A stretch of DNA of 64,000 nt from Actinomadura madurae. GTDB lineage: Bacteria; Actinomycetota; Actinomycetes; Streptosporangiales; Streptosporangiaceae. Both the position numbers and the translations under genes were made by a program. How positions within the stretch are numbered: the first letter of the stretch is position 1; every line of letters begins with the position of its first letter. The stretch covers positions 744,001-808,000 of the forward strand of contig NZ_FOVH01000002.1 of the NCBI RefSeq assembly GCF_900115095.1, read 5' to 3'. The notes under the pieces are model-generated. The model worked only from the letters and a program-made list of their open reading frames with translations, did no database searches and was not told the origin of the DNA. Shown one piece after another: positions 1 to 9,035 of this stretch.

Positions 1-615
1 CGGTGGGTCGCGCAAGTCCCAGCCGGCGTTCTGGAGGCTTTCGCGGCGGGTCATCGGCTTGGACGGCTCAGGGGCCTCGGTGGGCGGCTTGCCGGAGTCG
101 TCTGCGCGGGGCTTGTCGCCGAGCTCGGTGCGGCTGTCCTTGTCGCCGAGAGGCTCTGTGTTCTTGGCCGCTTCGCCGTTCCGCTCGCTGGTCGACTGCG
201 GTTCGGCGTTGGCCTTCGGGTGTCGCTCCCCAGGCTCGGTCGTCCGAGGTTCCCCCTTGCCCTCGTCCCGTGGCGCTGCCTCGCCGGTTTCGGGCTTCGG
301 GCGGCCGGGCTCGCTCTTGCCGTCACCAGGCTGGGAGCCAGTCTCCGATCCGGTCCCCTTCTCGGTCTTGGGGGCGGCGGAGGCGCTCTCTTCGCTCGAT
401 CCGGTCGAGGAGGACTCGTTGCTTTTCTGTCCGCGTTCGCTGCTGCTTTCCTGCTGGCCGTTGACGTTCCAGCCTGCGGCCTTGAGGCTCTCGATGCGGG
501 ACTGCTGCCCGGGTGATCCGGGATTGTCGGGCGGTGGTCCACTGGCGCTATCAGGCTTTGTGGGCTTGTCCCCGGTTTCGGGACCCTTGTCTGATCCGCC
601 GTGTTCCACGCCCAC
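1..615 (-). CDS. Hypothetical disordered protein with RxESLxxAGW repeats, truncated by the window edge
   Basis: The reading frame is open on the minus strand from a GTG at 615 to the window edge (205 codons) with no stop. The GTG is preceded by AAAGGG eight bases upstream, a good ribosome site. The protein is almost entirely hydrophilic and probably disordered, rich in Ser, Glu, Lys, Pro, Thr and Gly. Two copies of one short motif interrupt this: RIESLKAAGWNV around residues 42-53 and RRESLQNAGWDL just before the edge. The spaced repeats suggest short binding modules on a flexible linker. I do not recognise the family. All six frames are open here because of GC bias, but only this one gives repeats, a charged linker composition and a ribosome site. 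Confidence 0.6.
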   Translation of the reverse strand, partial: MGVEHGGSDKGPETGDKPTKPDSASGPPPDNPGSPGQQSRIESLKAAGWNVNGQQESSSERGQKSNESSSTGSSEESASAAPKTEKGTGSETGSQPGDGKSEPGRPKPETGEAAPRDEGKGEPRTTEPGERHPKANAEPQSTSERNGEAAKNTEPLGDKDSRTELGDKPRADDSGKPPTEAPEPSKPMTRRESLQNAGWDLRDPP

Positions 616-1404
616 GCTCGCTGCCCTTTCGTCGAGGGGAAGCGGACCACCATCAGGGCATCGGTCGGACGGGCCGCCAGGCGTGGCCCCTGACGTGCGG
701 GGCTGACATCGGGAGCACGCCGATCCCCTATGAAATCGCGCACGTCCGAACTTTGCACGTGCGGGCGTCGAGTGCTCGACGCCTGGTCTGCGTATCGCGC
801 GAGCCTGCCGCTTAAAGGACGTGGATTCGTATACTGAGCGTCCTATGACGTGCTGATCCATGCTTTGGGCGCGAGAAGTTGAGGAATATGGAAATGTCTA
901 CTTTGTCTGAGTATGTGATTGGAGTCGCTGGTCGAGCGGTGCACGAGCGCTCTTCGGCAACTTCCCTTTCTGACTCCAGACGGATCGTCGTGGACCCAGC
1001 CAGGTGGTTAGAAGCAGAGCCCGCGTCCCGGTGACCTCGGCGCATCCGCGGTGTGTAACTCACGCTGTTCACGTACACACCGCCGGGCATTGCCAGCAGG
1101 ACCCGCGGTCCTGGCGGCTCTGCTTCCGCACTCGCGGGCACGTGGCCCGCGTTCGTCTCCATAAGTCCGCTTTCGTGGTGTTTGGCCGTCAGGTCGCCAG
1201 GGTTTCAAGGCTGGGCGTTCGTTCTCCGGCGACCGGGTAGTGTCTCAGTCCCCCGTCCAGGACCTCTTCACGGACGGCTTGCACCCGGCATCGTCGTTCT
1301 CCCTCCCCGCGCGTCCATGCATGGAAGGCTCGGGAGCGATTGCCAGGTGCCCGCGCGCCTCAGGGCCTCCGTCGATGCAGACCGCTCACAGCCGAGTATC
1401 GGTG
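616..1404. other. Gene-poor stretch, mostly non-coding
   Basis: No reading frame here has convincing codon use or a recognisable product. The part from about 835 to 1000 is clearly less GC-rich than its surroundings and may hold the promoter of the gene to its left. The only reading frame with a possible start context is the small one at 888-1034, listed separately. Confidence 0.5.
888..1034 (+). CDS. Possible small ORF, 48 aa
   Basis: ATG at 888 follows GAGG by three to four bases and opens 48 codons, beginning MEMSTLSEYVIGVAGRAVHE. The first 20 residues could form an amphipathic helix. It lies in lower-GC sequence and codon position three is not strongly GC, unlike real genes in this window. 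No family is recognised and it may be chance. Confidence 0.2.
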   Translation: MEMSTLSEYVIGVAGRAVHERSSATSLSDSRRIVVDPARWLEAEPASR

Positions 1405-1956
1405 TCAGATCGGCTGGTAGTGGAGGATGATCACGCCTGAGTCGTAGCGGCGGACGTCGGCGAGGTGGAATTTGGCCTCGGGTGCGTGGTGTGCGATGAG
1501 GTCGCTTGGCGCGGGGCTGCCGCAGAAGAGTGGGTGCAGCCACAGTTGCATCTCGTCGAGCAGGCCCTCGCGGAGCAGAACTCCTGTCAGGGGGCCGAAT
1601 CCGTACTGGACGATGTCCTGCCCCGGCTGCTCCTTCAGGCCCCGGAGCATGCCGGGGAAGTCGCCGACCTTGCTGACCGTGGTGTTGTTCCAACTCGGGT
1701 CGGTCAGCGTGTCGGACGCGACGTACTTCGGCAGGGTGTTCATGCGGTCGGCCATGCCGGTCTCGTCGCTCATCTTCGGCCAGGAGTCGGCGAAGACCTC
1801 GTAGGTCCGCCGGCCCATGATGATCGCGTCGGCGCCGAACAGCAGGTCCTGCGCGTGCTGGGCGGCGTCCTCGCTGCGGTAGCCGAACGTCCAGTTCTGG
1901 GGCTCGTGGACGACGCCGTCGAGCGATATGTAGGTCGAGTTGATGACACGTCGCAT
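1405..1956 (-). CDS. Dihydrofolate reductase family protein (RibD C-terminal-like)
   Basis: The 183-residue product matches the RibD C-terminal/DHFR-like fold of small actinobacterial reductases. It has the N-terminal strand STYISLDGVV, the IIMGRRTYEVFA cofactor-binding segment near residue 45, and a C-terminal QYGFGPLTGVLLREGLLDEMQLWLHP-type pattern where the second half of the nucleotide site lies. Such proteins are predicted NADPH-dependent reductases of unknown substrate and are often stress-associated. The start is ATG at 1956 because GGAGG sits just upstream; an in-frame start at 2043 would add 29 residues unlike the family. It lies downstream of phoD on the same strand but a strong hairpin separates them, so it is probably transcribed alone. 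Confidence 0.85.
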   Translation of the reverse strand: MRRVINSTYISLDGVVHEPQNWTFGYRSEDAAQHAQDLLFGADAIIMGRRTYEVFADSWPKMSDETGMADRMNTLPKYVASDTLTDPSWNNTTVSKVGDFPGMLRGLKEQPGQDIVQYGFGPLTGVLLREGLLDEMQLWLHPLFCGSPAPSDLIAHHAPEAKFHLADVRRYDSGVIILHYQPI

Positions 1957-2075
1957 GGTGGTCTCCTCCGGTCGGTGTATCGGAACACTCGCGTTGTTCC
2001 GATCGTGTTCCAGCGGGACGGCCGGGGGCATCCGTGCCGCCACCGATGTACCACTGATCCACCACGGACATGCGC

Positions 2076-2111
2076 GTCCGGCACCGGCCGGTGAGCAGGC
2101 CGGTGCCGGAC
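2076..2111 (-). terminator. Strong hairpin after phoD
   Basis: Two perfect 14-base arms, GTCCGGCACCGGCC (2076-2089) and its complement (2098-2111), flank an 8-base loop. The hairpin begins five bases past the phoD stop codon. It has no clear U-tract, as is common in high-GC actinomycetes. It probably ends the phoD transcript before the DHFR-family gene. Confidence 0.7.
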
Positions 2112-2116
2112 AGCGG

Positions 2117-3769
2117 TCAGAACTGGTCGTCGTCCACGTCGTAGCGGCGCGCGGACGAACTGAGGGTCTGCCGTGTGTCCTGTTGGTCGACCACCGTGAT
2201 TCCTGGACGTCCCGCCTCGACCTGGAAGCGCGCGGCCGTGGTCACCGTCGTTCCGCTCGTGGACCAGACGGTGCTGACGGTGCGGAGCGAGGCCAGCAGC
2301 CGGGACGGGCTGACGTCGCAGACGACGTATCCGCGCTGGTTGCCGATGTACTTCCAGTGCGGGCTCTCGGCCATGATCGGGTCGTAGGTCCGGTGGAAGG
2401 CGGCGGGGTCGGAGTCGCCGCCGGAGCTGATCGACGTCCCGGTGATCTCCGCGCCGACGACGGGGGACGCGGGGTCGCCGAACTCGGGTTTCAGGTCGCA
2501 GACCCAGGTGGCGTGCCGGTCACCGGTGAGCACGACCGGGTTCGCCGTCCGGCCGGAGCCGAAGAACTCCAGCATGCGCCGGCGCTGCGCGCGGTAGCCG
2601 TCCCAGTTGTCGAAGTCGTAGACCTCTTCGGGGCCGGCCATGCGGTCGTTGGACGCCCACATCACCTGGTTAGCCAGCAGGTTCCAGCGCGTGCCGGATC
2701 GGGACATGCCGTCCACCAGCCACTTCTCCTGGGCGGCGCCGGTCATGGTGCGGGCGGGGTCCTCGGCCTCGGCGAGCGTGGCGGGCTGGTCGCTGCGGTA
2801 CTGGCGGGTGTCGAGGACGTGGACGGTGGCGAGCCGGCCGAAGGCGAGCCTGCGGTGCAGCCGCATGTCGATGCCGCGCGGGCGGGTGGACCGGCGGAGG
2901 GGCATGTGCTCGTAGTACGCCTGGAACGCGGCGGTGCGGCGGGCCAGGAACGCGGTGTGCGTCTGCTGGTCCGGGTCTTGGGGGATCTCGTCGGCCCAGT
3001 TGTTGTCGAGCTCGTGGTCGTCCCACGTCGTGATCCAGGGGAAGGCGGCGTGCGCGGCCTGCAGGTTCGTGTCGGTTTTGTACTGCGCGTGCCGGTTGCG
3101 GTAATCGGTGAGCGTGTAGGGCTCGTCGGTGCCCTCGTGGGCGCGGACGGTCGTGGTTCGCGGGACGGATTCGTAGATGTAGTCGCCGAGGAAGGCGACG
3201 AACGCCAGGTCCTCCTGCGCCAAATGGTGGTAGGCGGTGAAATAGCCGTCCTGCCAGTTCTGGCAGGACGCGAAGGCGAACTTCAGCCGCCGGTTGACGG
3301 CCCCGTGCGATGGCGCCGTGCGGCTGCGGCCGGTGGGCGACAGCTCGCCGCCGGCCCGGAACCGGTAGAAGTATTCGCGGTCGGGGCGCAGGTCGCCGAC
3401 CTCCGCGTGCACCGCGTGTCCCTGGCCGGGACGCGCCGTCTCGGTGCCGCTCGCGCGGATCCGGCGGAAGCGCTCGTCCTCGGCGACCTGCCACGTCACC
3501 GGGACGGGACGGTCGGGCATGCCGCCGCCGTCGACGGGACGTGGCGCCAGCCGCGTCCACAACACGAAGCCGTCGGGCGACGGGTCACCGGACGCCACCC
3601 CGAGTGTGAACAGGCCACGCGGCAACGGGACGCCGCCGTACGAGCGGACCGCGGCGAGCGCCCCGTCCTGCTCCAGCAGCGCTGGACCCAGCAGGACGTG
3701 GCCGGCGGCCAGCGCTGATGCCGCTCCACCGGTGGCGAGGAACCGGCGGCGAGGAAACTGCTCCGACAT
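2117..3769 (-). CDS. phoD: Alkaline phosphatase D (PhoD family), Tat-exported
   Basis: This 550-residue protein is a PhoD-type metallophosphoesterase/phosphodiesterase exported folded by the Tat system. The N-terminus carries the twin-arginine signal RRRFLATGG followed by an Ala-rich hydrophobic stretch. The N-terminal PhoD domain has LGVASGDPSPDGFVLWTRL. The catalytic domain has FASCQNW, FLGDYIYE, TTWDDHELDNNWADE and VLTGDRHATWVCDL, the metal-ligand motifs of the family. Members need Ca/Fe and release phosphate from esters when phosphate is scarce. The start ATG at 3769 follows AGGGAGGG; upstream in-frame codons lack the signal peptide at the end. No Pho box was identified with confidence. 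Length is normal for the family. Confidence 0.95.
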   Translation of the reverse strand: MSEQFPRRRFLATGGAASALAAGHVLLGPALLEQDGALAAVRSYGGVPLPRGLFTLGVASGDPSPDGFVLWTRLAPRPVDGGGMPDRPVPVTWQVAEDERFRRIRASGTETARPGQGHAVHAEVGDLRPDREYFYRFRAGGELSPTGRSRTAPSHGAVNRRLKFAFASCQNWQDGYFTAYHHLAQEDLAFVAFLGDYIYESVPRTTTVRAHEGTDEPYTLTDYRNRHAQYKTDTNLQAAHAAFPWITTWDDHELDNNWADEIPQDPDQQTHTAFLARRTAAFQAYYEHMPLRRSTRPRGIDMRLHRRLAFGRLATVHVLDTRQYRSDQPATLAEAEDPARTMTGAAQEKWLVDGMSRSGTRWNLLANQVMWASNDRMAGPEEVYDFDNWDGYRAQRRRMLEFFGSGRTANPVVLTGDRHATWVCDLKPEFGDPASPVVGAEITGTSISSGGDSDPAAFHRTYDPIMAESPHWKYIGNQRGYVVCDVSPSRLLASLRTVSTVWSTSGTTVTTAARFQVEAGRPGITVVDQQDTRQTLSSSARRYDVDDDQF

Positions 3770-3897
3770 ACACCCTCCCTTTGATCGACACAGGAGGATG
3801 GCCCGGCGGTGGTTAACGGAGGCAGGCGCGCATGCCGACGCGGAAGCGACAACAGCGCGAACACTGACCGGCGATGCGTAATTCGCCCAGAGTGGTG

Positions 3898-4809
3898 CTA
3901 GCGCGCTGGACGGGCGCCGCCGCGCGTGAAGACGGGGAACGGCCGGCGCACGCCGCGAGCCGCGGTGTTCGTTCTCGCATGCACCGTTATCCGGACGCCG
4001 CCGGTCCTGGTCGTCGGGAACCGGCCCTGTGGTGCGCAGCGCGACAGATATGCCAGCCCTTGCTCCAGGTGTGTGCGCGGACCCGGGTCGAGGTGGCGGG
4101 CCCACGAGGGCTCCGTTTCCTCGCGCAGCCAGGCGTAGCAGGCCATCGCGTACCCGAACTCGGGTTCGGTGAGATATCCGACCCGTGAATAGCCGTCGCT
4201 GCAGGCGGCGTTCAGCGCGCGTTCATCGAGATAACCGAGAGGCCGCACGGAGAAACCCGGTGTGCCGTCCGCGAATCGCAACGCGGCGTTCGTGCTGAAG
4301 ATCCCGAACCCGAAATAGACGGTGAGGAGATCGGTCAGCCGCTCGTGGTCCTTGCGCTCGGTCGTGATGCGCCCTTCCCCGAGGAGCCGGACGTGGCAGA
4401 GTTCGTGGGCGATGATCGCCGTGAGGTACTCGGCGTCGGACGCCTCGCTGACGTCCAGCCCGATGACCGGCCGGCCGTACCGGACGGAGTAGTGCCCGAC
4501 CGCGCGCCTGCCCTCCTTGTCCTCGTTGTCCCGCAGGTCGAAGAACTCCACGACCAGGTCGGACGGCTCCAGCGACATGACCGTGCACACGCCGGCGATC
4601 AGGCGGTTGATCTGCCGCGGCGTCCCCTCGTAGCCGGACGCGAGGCTCGGTCCCGGAAGGACGATGCCGCCGAGCAGCGGCTCCCGGCCGAACTCGCTCG
4701 CGAACCATGTCATCGACGCCTCGATCCAGGCCTGCTGCGGCGCGCCGACCGGGCACTCCTCCTTCATCACCCGCAGCCAAGGACGGGTTTCCTCCGCGTT
4801 CTCGTTCAT
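3898..4809 (-). CDS. Hypothetical protein with HExxH zinc-peptidase motif
   Basis: The 303-residue soluble protein has the sequence IIAHELCHVRLLGEGR in its middle, matching the HExxH zinc-binding motif of metallopeptidases, with acidic residues downstream (KDHERLTD) that could give a third ligand. No signal peptide or membrane segment is visible, so it is probably cytoplasmic. The pattern is reminiscent of gluzincin-like proteins that keep the zinc site, but I cannot name a family. ATG at 4809 is chosen because GGGAGAG lies just upstream; an earlier in-frame start would add 47 Arg-rich residues of poor quality. The gene stands alone. Whether it is an active peptidase is unknown. Confidence 0.7.
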   Translation of the reverse strand: MNENAEETRPWLRVMKEECPVGAPQQAWIEASMTWFASEFGREPLLGGIVLPGPSLASGYEGTPRQINRLIAGVCTVMSLEPSDLVVEFFDLRDNEDKEGRRAVGHYSVRYGRPVIGLDVSEASDAEYLTAIIAHELCHVRLLGEGRITTERKDHERLTDLLTVYFGFGIFSTNAALRFADGTPGFSVRPLGYLDERALNAACSDGYSRVGYLTEPEFGYAMACYAWLREETEPSWARHLDPGPRTHLEQGLAYLSRCAPQGRFPTTRTGGVRITVHARTNTAARGVRRPFPVFTRGGARPAR

Positions 4810-5196
4810 CGCTCTCCCGATGATCATGCCGGATGGCGCCCGCGCGGCGGACCGGCGTCGGTTGAAAGAGATGCACGAGCTCCGCGGGGTGCGCCCGGGG
4901 AAGAGGGGCGGTGCTCTGCTTCGCCGGATTCTGATGGCTGCTCGACTCACCTGTCAACATCCGTGAAAGAAATGCATGGGTGGTGGAGCTGAAAATGAGA
5001 GGAGGCGGATTCGCCTGCGGGTTCGAATAGCTGGTCGATCGGGGAGGGCGGCAGGGCCGGGGTTCGCGCCCGGCACCGTTGTGCCTCCGCTCGCCGCGCC
5101 CTCGCCACGTGGCCGGATGCGGGTGATCGCTGGACAATACGGCGCGTGGATGGCATGTATTCAGCAGATCCGCCGACGAACCGAGATGAGGGGTCC
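4810..5196. other. Divergent intergenic region
   Basis: This 387-base gap separates the leftward HExxH gene from the rightward SARP pseudogene and must hold both promoters. I see no convincing coding frame and no clear operator. The stretch around 4960-5000 is somewhat AT-richer. Confidence 0.4.
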
Positions 5197-6861
5197 ATGC
5201 CCGACGTCACCTTCTCGGTGCTCGGGTCGGTCGAGGCGAACGTCGGTGACCGGGCGGCGGCCCTCGGCGGCGGGAGGCAGCGGGCGCTCCTCGCGGCGCT
5301 GCTGCTGAGCGCCGGCCGTGTCGTGTCCGTGGACCGGCTCGTGGACGAGTTGTGGGGGGAGCGCCCGCCGTCCTCCGCCCGTACCCAGGTGCACACGCTG
5401 GTGCACCGGGTCCGGCGGGCGCTCGGTGAGGCCGCGGAGTTGCTGGAGACGCGTCCGCCCGGATATCTGCTGCGCACCCGGGCGGCGCAGGTGGACCTCG
5501 CCGTGTTCGTCGAACTCGTCGACCGGGCCAGGACGCACGCCGGGGCGAGCCGCCTGGCGGAGGCGGCCGGTGCCTTCCGGGAGGCGCTCGGCGTCTGGTG
5601 GGGTCCCGCTCTGGACGGGGCGGACGGGGGCGTTCGTCCCTCGTGAGGCCGCGCGGCTCGAAGAGATGCGCCTCGCGGCGGTGGAGCAGTGCCTCGCCGT
5701 CGAGCTGGACCTCGGACGGCATGGCGCGATCGTGGCGGAGCTGGCCTCGCTCGTCGATGAGCACCCCTCCGTGAGGAGCTGCGGGCCGGGTTGATGCTGG
5801 CCCTCTACCGCTGCGGCAGGCGTTCGGAAGCGCTCCAGGCCTACCGCGACGGCCGGACGCTGCTGATCGAGGAGACGGGCCTGGAACCGGGCGAACGGCT
5901 CCGCGATCTTCATGAGGCGATTCTCAGAGACGAGGTGGCGCCCTGGCGCGCCGAACCGGAACCGCCGCCGAACCCGCCTGAGCCCGAGCCGACCGTGGAG
6001 ACGACAAGGGCCCTGAAGTCAGCGCCTGTGCGTGGCGCGGCGGCCGTCCGCGGCCCGGCCACCGCAGAGCCTTCCGGTCCCGTCCGAGCAGAGGCGCCCG
6101 CCCCGGTTCCAGGCAACACCGTCGACGCCTATCCGGCCTGGGTACGCGGTCCCGTCGTGCCTCGACTCGGTGTCGGAGTCGTGCTCCTGCTGGTGGCCCT
6201 GGTCTGCCTGGGCGGGGCGACGGCCGAGCCGTCCTCCCAGGCACTTGGCGAGGCGTCGTCGCAGGGGCGGCAGCTGGTGCCTGGTCCCGCCTGGGTGAAC
6301 GGCCCGCCCCGTCCCGTTCCACGGGCGTTCTTCGGCGCGACGATCGGGACGAACAGTGGCGCGATGCCCGGGTTCAGGATCGGGTCGGTCCGGTCGTGGG
6401 ACAGCGAGACGCGCTGGTCGAACGTCCAGCCGAGCCGGGACCGGTTCGACTGGACCCCGCTCGACCGCATGGTGGCGGGCGCCGGACGGGCTGGGCTTCC
6501 GATGCTCCACACGATGGGGATGACCCCGGTGTGGGCGGCGCCCGACGGCCCCCGCAGCCCCTATCTGGACGACTCCAGGACGGCGCCGCCTCGCGACCTC
6601 GCCGACTGGGACCGCTACGTCCGCGTCCTCGTCACCCGGTACCGCGGCCGGATCGAGGCGTATGAGCTGTGGGACTTCGCCAACACGCACTACCACTACA
6701 CAGGCGACGTGAAGACGATGGTCGAGATGACCCGCCGGGCGGCCGCGATCATCGGGGCCGAGGACCCGCGCGCCACGGTCGTCTGCCCGTCGATCGGTGA
6801 CCTGTGGGGCGGCGAGGGACGACGGTGGCTCGCCCACTTCGCCGCGCTGGACGGTTCCCGT
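5197..6861 (+). pseudogene. SARP/AfsR-type regulator fused to a glycoside-hydrolase-like domain, frameshifted and truncated
   Basis: The start ATG at 5197 follows GAGGGG and opens a winged-helix OmpR/SARP domain (LGSVEANVGDR, VDRLVDELWG) then a bacterial transcriptional activation domain. Near 5628-5632 a run of five G shifts the frame: reading four G restores DGAFVPREAARLEEMRLAAV. Near 5763-5766 a run of four C shifts it back: a fifth C restores HPLREELRAGLMLALYRCGR. After the BTAD come a Pro/Glu linker, one membrane helix (about 6160-6230) and a TIM-barrel-like domain with WSNVQPSRDRFDW and AYELWDFAN, where related hydrolases have WNEP. Homology stops near 6853, beside the Nudix stop codon; the frame then runs antisense to 7365. 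Two homopolymer indels could be sequencing errors, but the truncation cannot. Confidence 0.8.
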
Positions 6862-7518
6862 TTACGCGGGACCGTCCTGCCCGGCGAACGGGGGCAGCGC
6901 GCGTTGTTTGGCGTGCAAGACCGCGGCCATCGTGAACGAGTCGGCTATCTCGCCTTGCCCGAGCATGAGGTCGAGCCGTTGTGGCGAGACCAGCTCGATA
7001 TGGTCGATGCCCTCCCCGCGGATCGAGAAGTCCGGCCGGCCGACGGCGGCCCAGAAGAGACCGACCTTGCTTCCCGCGACGCCGGTGTCGGCGTAGACGT
7101 CCCCGAGGAACTCGACCGATTCGGCCGGGACGCCGATCTCCTCCTCCAGCTCCCTGCGCGCGGTCTTCTCCGCGGGCTCGCCCGGCTCGGGGAATCCCCG
7201 CGGGATCTCCCAATGCCATTGGCGCGTCGCGTGCCGGAAATGCCGCAGCAGGACGATCCGGCCGTCATGGACGGGGAGGACGGCCGCCCCGGCGTGGCCG
7301 CCGGAATGCAGAGCCCTGAGGTAACCGCCGGTCCGGCCGTCCGGGAACGCGACCGGATCCCGTAGCAGGGTGAGGTACTGGTCCCGATAGCAGATCCCGT
7401 ACGGGCCGCCTTCGGGCGGGAACTCGTCCAGGATCACGCTCCCGGCGCCGGGCGGATTGGCGAACAGATCCGGCCGGCTTCGGCGCAGCAGTTCGTACTC
7501 CTCGAAAGGCGTGGTCAT
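6862..7518 (-). CDS. Nudix hydrolase coupled to an unknown protein
   Basis: The 218-residue product has a complete Nudix box, GFPEPGEPAEKTARRELEEEIG, which binds Mg and positions water for cleavage of nucleoside diphosphate-linked compounds. The flanking sequence (AAVLPVHDGRIVLLRHFRHATRQWHWEIPRG) resembles ADP-ribose/ADP-sugar pyrophosphatases of the NudF type, preceded by about 80 extra N-terminal residues. Substrate is not determinable. Its ATG overlaps the stop of the upstream 506-residue gene by four bases (ATGA at 7515-7518), so the two are translationally coupled. The 3' end abuts the truncated SARP gene. GC content across the pair is visibly lower than in the neighbouring genes, consistent with import as a unit. 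Confidence 0.9.
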   Translation of the reverse strand: MTTPFEEYELLRRSRPDLFANPPGAGSVILDEFPPEGGPYGICYRDQYLTLLRDPVAFPDGRTGGYLRALHSGGHAGAAVLPVHDGRIVLLRHFRHATRQWHWEIPRGFPEPGEPAEKTARRELEEEIGVPAESVEFLGDVYADTGVAGSKVGLFWAAVGRPDFSIRGEGIDHIELVSPQRLDLMLGQGEIADSFTMAAVLHAKQRALPPFAGQDGPA

Positions 7519-9035
7519 TCACCCTCATTCGACAGGTCGGCGCCGTCGTCGCCGGAACCTCGCCCGACCGCCTGTCCGGACAGGAAACCGATCAGCTTCC
7601 TGGCCTCCCGGTACGGGTCTTCCATCCGCATGTCCAGCAGCTGTGCCGTGGTCTCGATCCGGTGACGCGCTCTGCTCGCCAGGAACCTGCCCAGGCCGAG
7701 GCGCAGCGTAACCCGGGCCACGCGGGTCCCCGCGAGGCTGCCGAGTTCTCCGGCCACCTCATAGGCGACGGTGTCGCCCGGCATGTACAGGACGTTGAGG
7801 GTCACGGCCCCGATGTCGATGGCGATTTCCGTCAGCCCGCCGAACCGCCCGCCGGAACGGTCGTCGCGAACCTCCTCCGCCTTCCGGAGCATCGCGAGAT
7901 AGGCCCGGCTGATCTCGACGACACCGGTGCCCGGATCGGCCAGGGCCTCGATGGAAGGCGCGTTGATGACCCCGGCGAGCGCCGTCTTGTACGCGTGCCA
8001 CTCCGGTTCGTTGCGGACTCGCCAGGTGTCGGCCAGGGAAAGGCGGTCGAGGGTCGGCACCGCTTCCAGAAGGCCCTGCACGTCCTCGAAGCTCAGGTTT
8101 CGCAGCAGCCTGATGAGTTCGTCGGCGTCCGTCGATTCGGTCGGGCCGTCCCGCCGCCGGCGAATCTGCGCCAGCCCTTCCTGTAAGGCGGTGCGACGCG
8201 GTGAATTGCTCGGCGTCAAGGCGAAGACGTCGACCGCGTCGGCGAGGTTCGTGGCGTATTTCAGGTCGACCAGCTGCTTCACGATGGGCATGTGCGGGAG
8301 CCCGGCGTCGTATTGCCGCTGTGCGACGTTCCCGCCGTCTCCGACGACGAATCTCTCGTAGAGCGTCTGCCGCACCACGGGCCGCCCGGCGTCCAGCTCA
8401 TCGAAAGCCCATCGCGCGACCTCCTTGAGACGTCCGAGGGCGCTCCTGGCCTCTTCCTCGTCCAAGCCGAAATCGCGCTGCAGCGCCGGCACCTTGAAAT
8501 GGAGGAAGCCCGTCAGGAACTCGCCGAACGTCCGGTTCATCTCCTCCGCCAGCAGGGCGTTCTCGGTGTCGTCCCAGGACAGCCGCAGGCACGACATGGG
8601 CGTGCTCTCCGCCGTCCGCCGCCACGCCTCGATGCCCTCGGTGACCTGGAATCGCGGGCCGTCCGCGGGGAGCGGCCCGTCCTCCGACAGCAGCATCGGA
8701 ATGATCACGCCGCTCGCCAGCATCTCGCGGAACGCCTTCTGGTCCGGGCCCTTCTTCGCGTAGTCCTGGTAGACCTGCCGGTTGTTGTAGAGAAAGGCGC
8801 GGTTGATGAGCACCTTCTCGGCGTTCAGCAGGGCCCGCAGGTACTCTCGCCGGGATCTTCGCGCCTGCTTCTCCAGCACATCCCGGCCGACCCGGCCCGC
8901 CCTGAGCGCCTCGCCCAGAAGATCGCGATCGAACCACTGATTGTCCAGGGACTGCGGTACCGCGGTGATGGTCTGGCGCAAGTCCGCGGAGATCAACCGG
9001 TTGAAGCTGACGTCCCCGACGTTGCCGACCGGCAT
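7515..9035 (-). CDS. Unknown 506-residue protein, first gene of a pair with Nudix
   Basis: I do not recognise this protein. It is soluble, mostly helical by composition, and has no signal peptide or membrane segment. Segments with a conserved look include NAEKVLINRAFLYNNRQVYQDYAKKGPDQKAFR cut in two around residues 70-105, the Asp/Glu-rich LSWDDTENALLAEEMNRTF region, and a C-terminal beta-rich part. The start ATG at 9035 follows AAGGGGG at good spacing. Local GC drops to about 55 percent in places, against about 70 or more elsewhere in the window. Tight coupling to a Nudix enzyme suggests the two act on one nucleotide-derived substrate or signal; that is inference from context only. Confidence 0.7.
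   Translation of the reverse strand: MPVGNVGDVSFNRLISADLRQTITAVPQSLDNQWFDRDLLGEALRAGRVGRDVLEKQARRSRREYLRALLNAEKVLINRAFLYNNRQVYQDYAKKGPDQKAFREMLASGVIIPMLLSEDGPLPADGPRFQVTEGIEAWRRTAESTPMSCLRLSWDDTENALLAEEMNRTFGEFLTGFLHFKVPALQRDFGLDEEEARSALGRLKEVARWAFDELDAGRPVVRQTLYERFVVGDGGNVAQRQYDAGLPHMPIVKQLVDLKYATNLADAVDVFALTPSNSPRRTALQEGLAQIRRRRDGPTESTDADELIRLLRNLSFEDVQGLLEAVPTLDRLSLADTWRVRNEPEWHAYKTALAGVINAPSIEALADPGTGVVEISRAYLAMLRKAEEVRDDRSGGRFGGLTEIAIDIGAVTLNVLYMPGDTVAYEVAGELGSLAGTRVARVTLRLGLGRFLASRARHRIETTAQLLDMRMEDPYREARKLIGFLSGQAVGRGSGDDGADLSNEGE

Noticed and set aside
1940..3718. Long plus-strand open frame (592 codons) across phoD
   Set aside because: It lies wholly opposite phoD, which has motifs, a signal peptide and a ribosome site. 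The frame is open only because GC bias removes stops.
6862..7365. Last 168 codons of the SARP reading frame as real protein
   Set aside because: They are exactly antisense to the Nudix gene, whose Nudix box is intact, and have shadow composition.
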